Shown here: positions 5,955-6,767 of the stretch, in pieces
Layout of the letters: each line of letters begins with the position of its first letter
How positions within the stretch are numbered: the first letter of the stretch is position 1
Assembly: GCA_025351555.1 (NCBI GenBank)
Contig: JANXVS010000105.1
Span: forward strand, 1 to 6,767
Length of the DNA stretch: 6,767 bases
Reading direction: 5' to 3'
From: Pseudomonadota bacterium
GTDB lineage: Bacteria > Pseudomonadota > Gammaproteobacteria > Xanthomonadales > Rhodanobacteraceae
The notes under the pieces: generated by a model
The model's database searches: none
What the model was told of the DNA's origin: nothing
The model's input: the letters and a program-made list of their open reading frames with translations, nothing else
Position numbers and translations under genes: made by a program

Positions 5955-6767
5955 ATGCAAGATGACAGATTTCCCGCTGCGCCGATGAGCGGCGAACCAC
6001 GTCTGCCTGTGCCAGGTCAGCACTCGTGGACGGAAACGCGCATCGCTGCCGCTCCTAATCGACCACAAGTCCTGGTGCCCAAGCTCTCGGATCAATCGCG
6101 CGGCGATGACCCCAGCGTGATCGATCTGCGTGCCTACTGGTTGGTGCTCCTCAAGCGCCGCTTTCAGATTCTTGGGGTCGCCTCGGCCGTTGTCGCGCTA
6201 GCATTGCTCTGGACATTGGTGACTCCGTCGATCTATCGCGCCACTGCCATCCTGCAGATCGAGGCTGAATCGATGCAGGTGATGCCAGCGCAAGGCATTA
6301 CGCCAATCCAGGGCGGCTATGACTTTGACTATTACAATACCCAATACGAATTATTGAAGAGTCGTGCACTGGCGGAGCGCGTAGCTGAGGACCTGAATCT
6401 GGTCGGTAGCGACATCTTCAAACGCCTGCAGGTCCCGCCGTTGAGCCAGCGCTTGCGCCAGGTGTTGCGGCTTGGGACGCCGAGTCAGCCCAGCGCGCAA
6501 AGTGGCGCCAGCAAAAGCGACGGGCAGGGCGCCGATACTCAAGCCTCCGAGCTGCGCGTCGCGGCGAGCCTGGTTCAAAGTGGGCTGCTCATAACGCCCG
6601 TGCGCGATACACACCTGGTGAGAATTAATTACGACAGTACCCTTCCATCCTTCGCTGCCAGCGTTGCCAATGCGACGGCTGACGGGTTCATTGCCTCAAG
6701 TCTGGATCGTCAACTAGGTGCCTCTTCGTATGCCAAGAAGTATCTGGAGGATCAACTGGCGCAGTTG
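5955..6767 (+). CDS. Wzz/Wzc/GumC-like polysaccharide chain-length/export protein, N-terminal part (runs off window)
   Basis: An open frame from ATG 5955 runs to the last base (271 codons, no stop). After a roughly 55-residue cytoplasmic N-terminus rich in Pro and polar residues comes 'DLRAYWLVLLKRRFQILGV', the usual entry of the Wzz domain, with a transmembrane helix at about 71-90. Then comes 'PSIYRATAILQIE', the periplasmic strand motif of the family. A 'YYNTQYELLKSRALAERVAEDLNL' segment (126-149) matches polysaccharide co-polymerases such as Wzc and GumC. Residues 175-198 form a Ser/Gln/Gly-rich low-complexity insertion. The visible end (KKYLEDQLAQL) is the start of the long periplasmic coiled coil. 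The second membrane helix and any C-terminal tyrosine-kinase domain would lie beyond the window, so Wzc-like and GumC-like cannot be fully separated. GGAAAA (5944-5949) is a reasonable ribosome binding site. The upstream ATG at 5942 leads only to a seven-codon frame. Confidence 0.88.
   Translation, partial: MQDDRFPAAPMSGEPRLPVPGQHSWTETRIAAAPNRPQVLVPKLSDQSRGDDPSVIDLRAYWLVLLKRRFQILGVASAVVALALLWTLVTPSIYRATAILQIEAESMQVMPAQGITPIQGGYDFDYYNTQYELLKSRALAERVAEDLNLVGSDIFKRLQVPPLSQRLRQVLRLGTPSQPSAQSGASKSDGQGADTQASELRVAASLVQSGLLITPVRDTHLVRINYDSTLPSFAASVANATADGFIASSLDRQLGASSYAKKYLEDQLAQL

Overview
The window looks like part of a GC-rich gammaproteobacterial chromosome. A member of the Xanthomonadales (Xanthomonadaceae or Rhodanobacteraceae) is my best guess, from the style of the polysaccharide genes and the ISXO2-like transposase tail. 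That placement is inference, not something I could test. The window has two parts: a patchwork accessory region (about 1-3045) and the start of an exopolysaccharide synthesis and export locus (about 3179 to the end, continuing beyond it).

Accessory region. The first 121 bases encode what looks like the C-terminus of an IS1595/ISXO2-type transposase. Next, on the minus strand (231-671), is a complete protein of the lasso peptide B2 family, the transglutaminase-like cysteine protease that cuts lasso precursor peptides. A divergent type II toxin-antitoxin pair follows on the plus strand (851-1308). Its antitoxin looks intact, but the ParE/RelE-type toxin appears to have lost about 20 residues in frame. 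Twelve bases after it starts a six-helix ABC exporter (1321-3045), the sort of protein that exports lasso peptides (McjD type). B2 and exporter are two of the four usual lasso components. No convincing precursor, no RRE (B1) protein and no asparagine-synthetase-like cyclase (C) is visible here. The simplest reading is a lasso-type cluster broken up by an IS element and a toxin-antitoxin module. The alternative is a B2 protein serving a non-lasso system linked to the polysaccharide locus.

Polysaccharide locus. Four plus-strand genes follow in a plausible order of action: a WecA/MraY-like polyprenyl-phosphate sugar-1-phosphate transferase (3179-4315) that would load the first sugar on undecaprenyl phosphate; a CpsB/YwqE-type PHP-fold tyrosine phosphatase (4385-5182); a Wza/GumB-like outer-membrane export lipoprotein (5208-5918); and the N-terminal part of a Wzz/Wzc/GumC-like chain-length protein (5955 to the window end). 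The last three are spaced by 25 and 36 bases and are very probably co-transcribed. A nine-codon mini-ORF bridges the phosphatase stop and the Wza-like start, which could couple their translation.

No tRNA, rRNA, CRISPR array, riboswitch or convincing intrinsic terminator was seen. No stretch over 300 bases lacks a gene.
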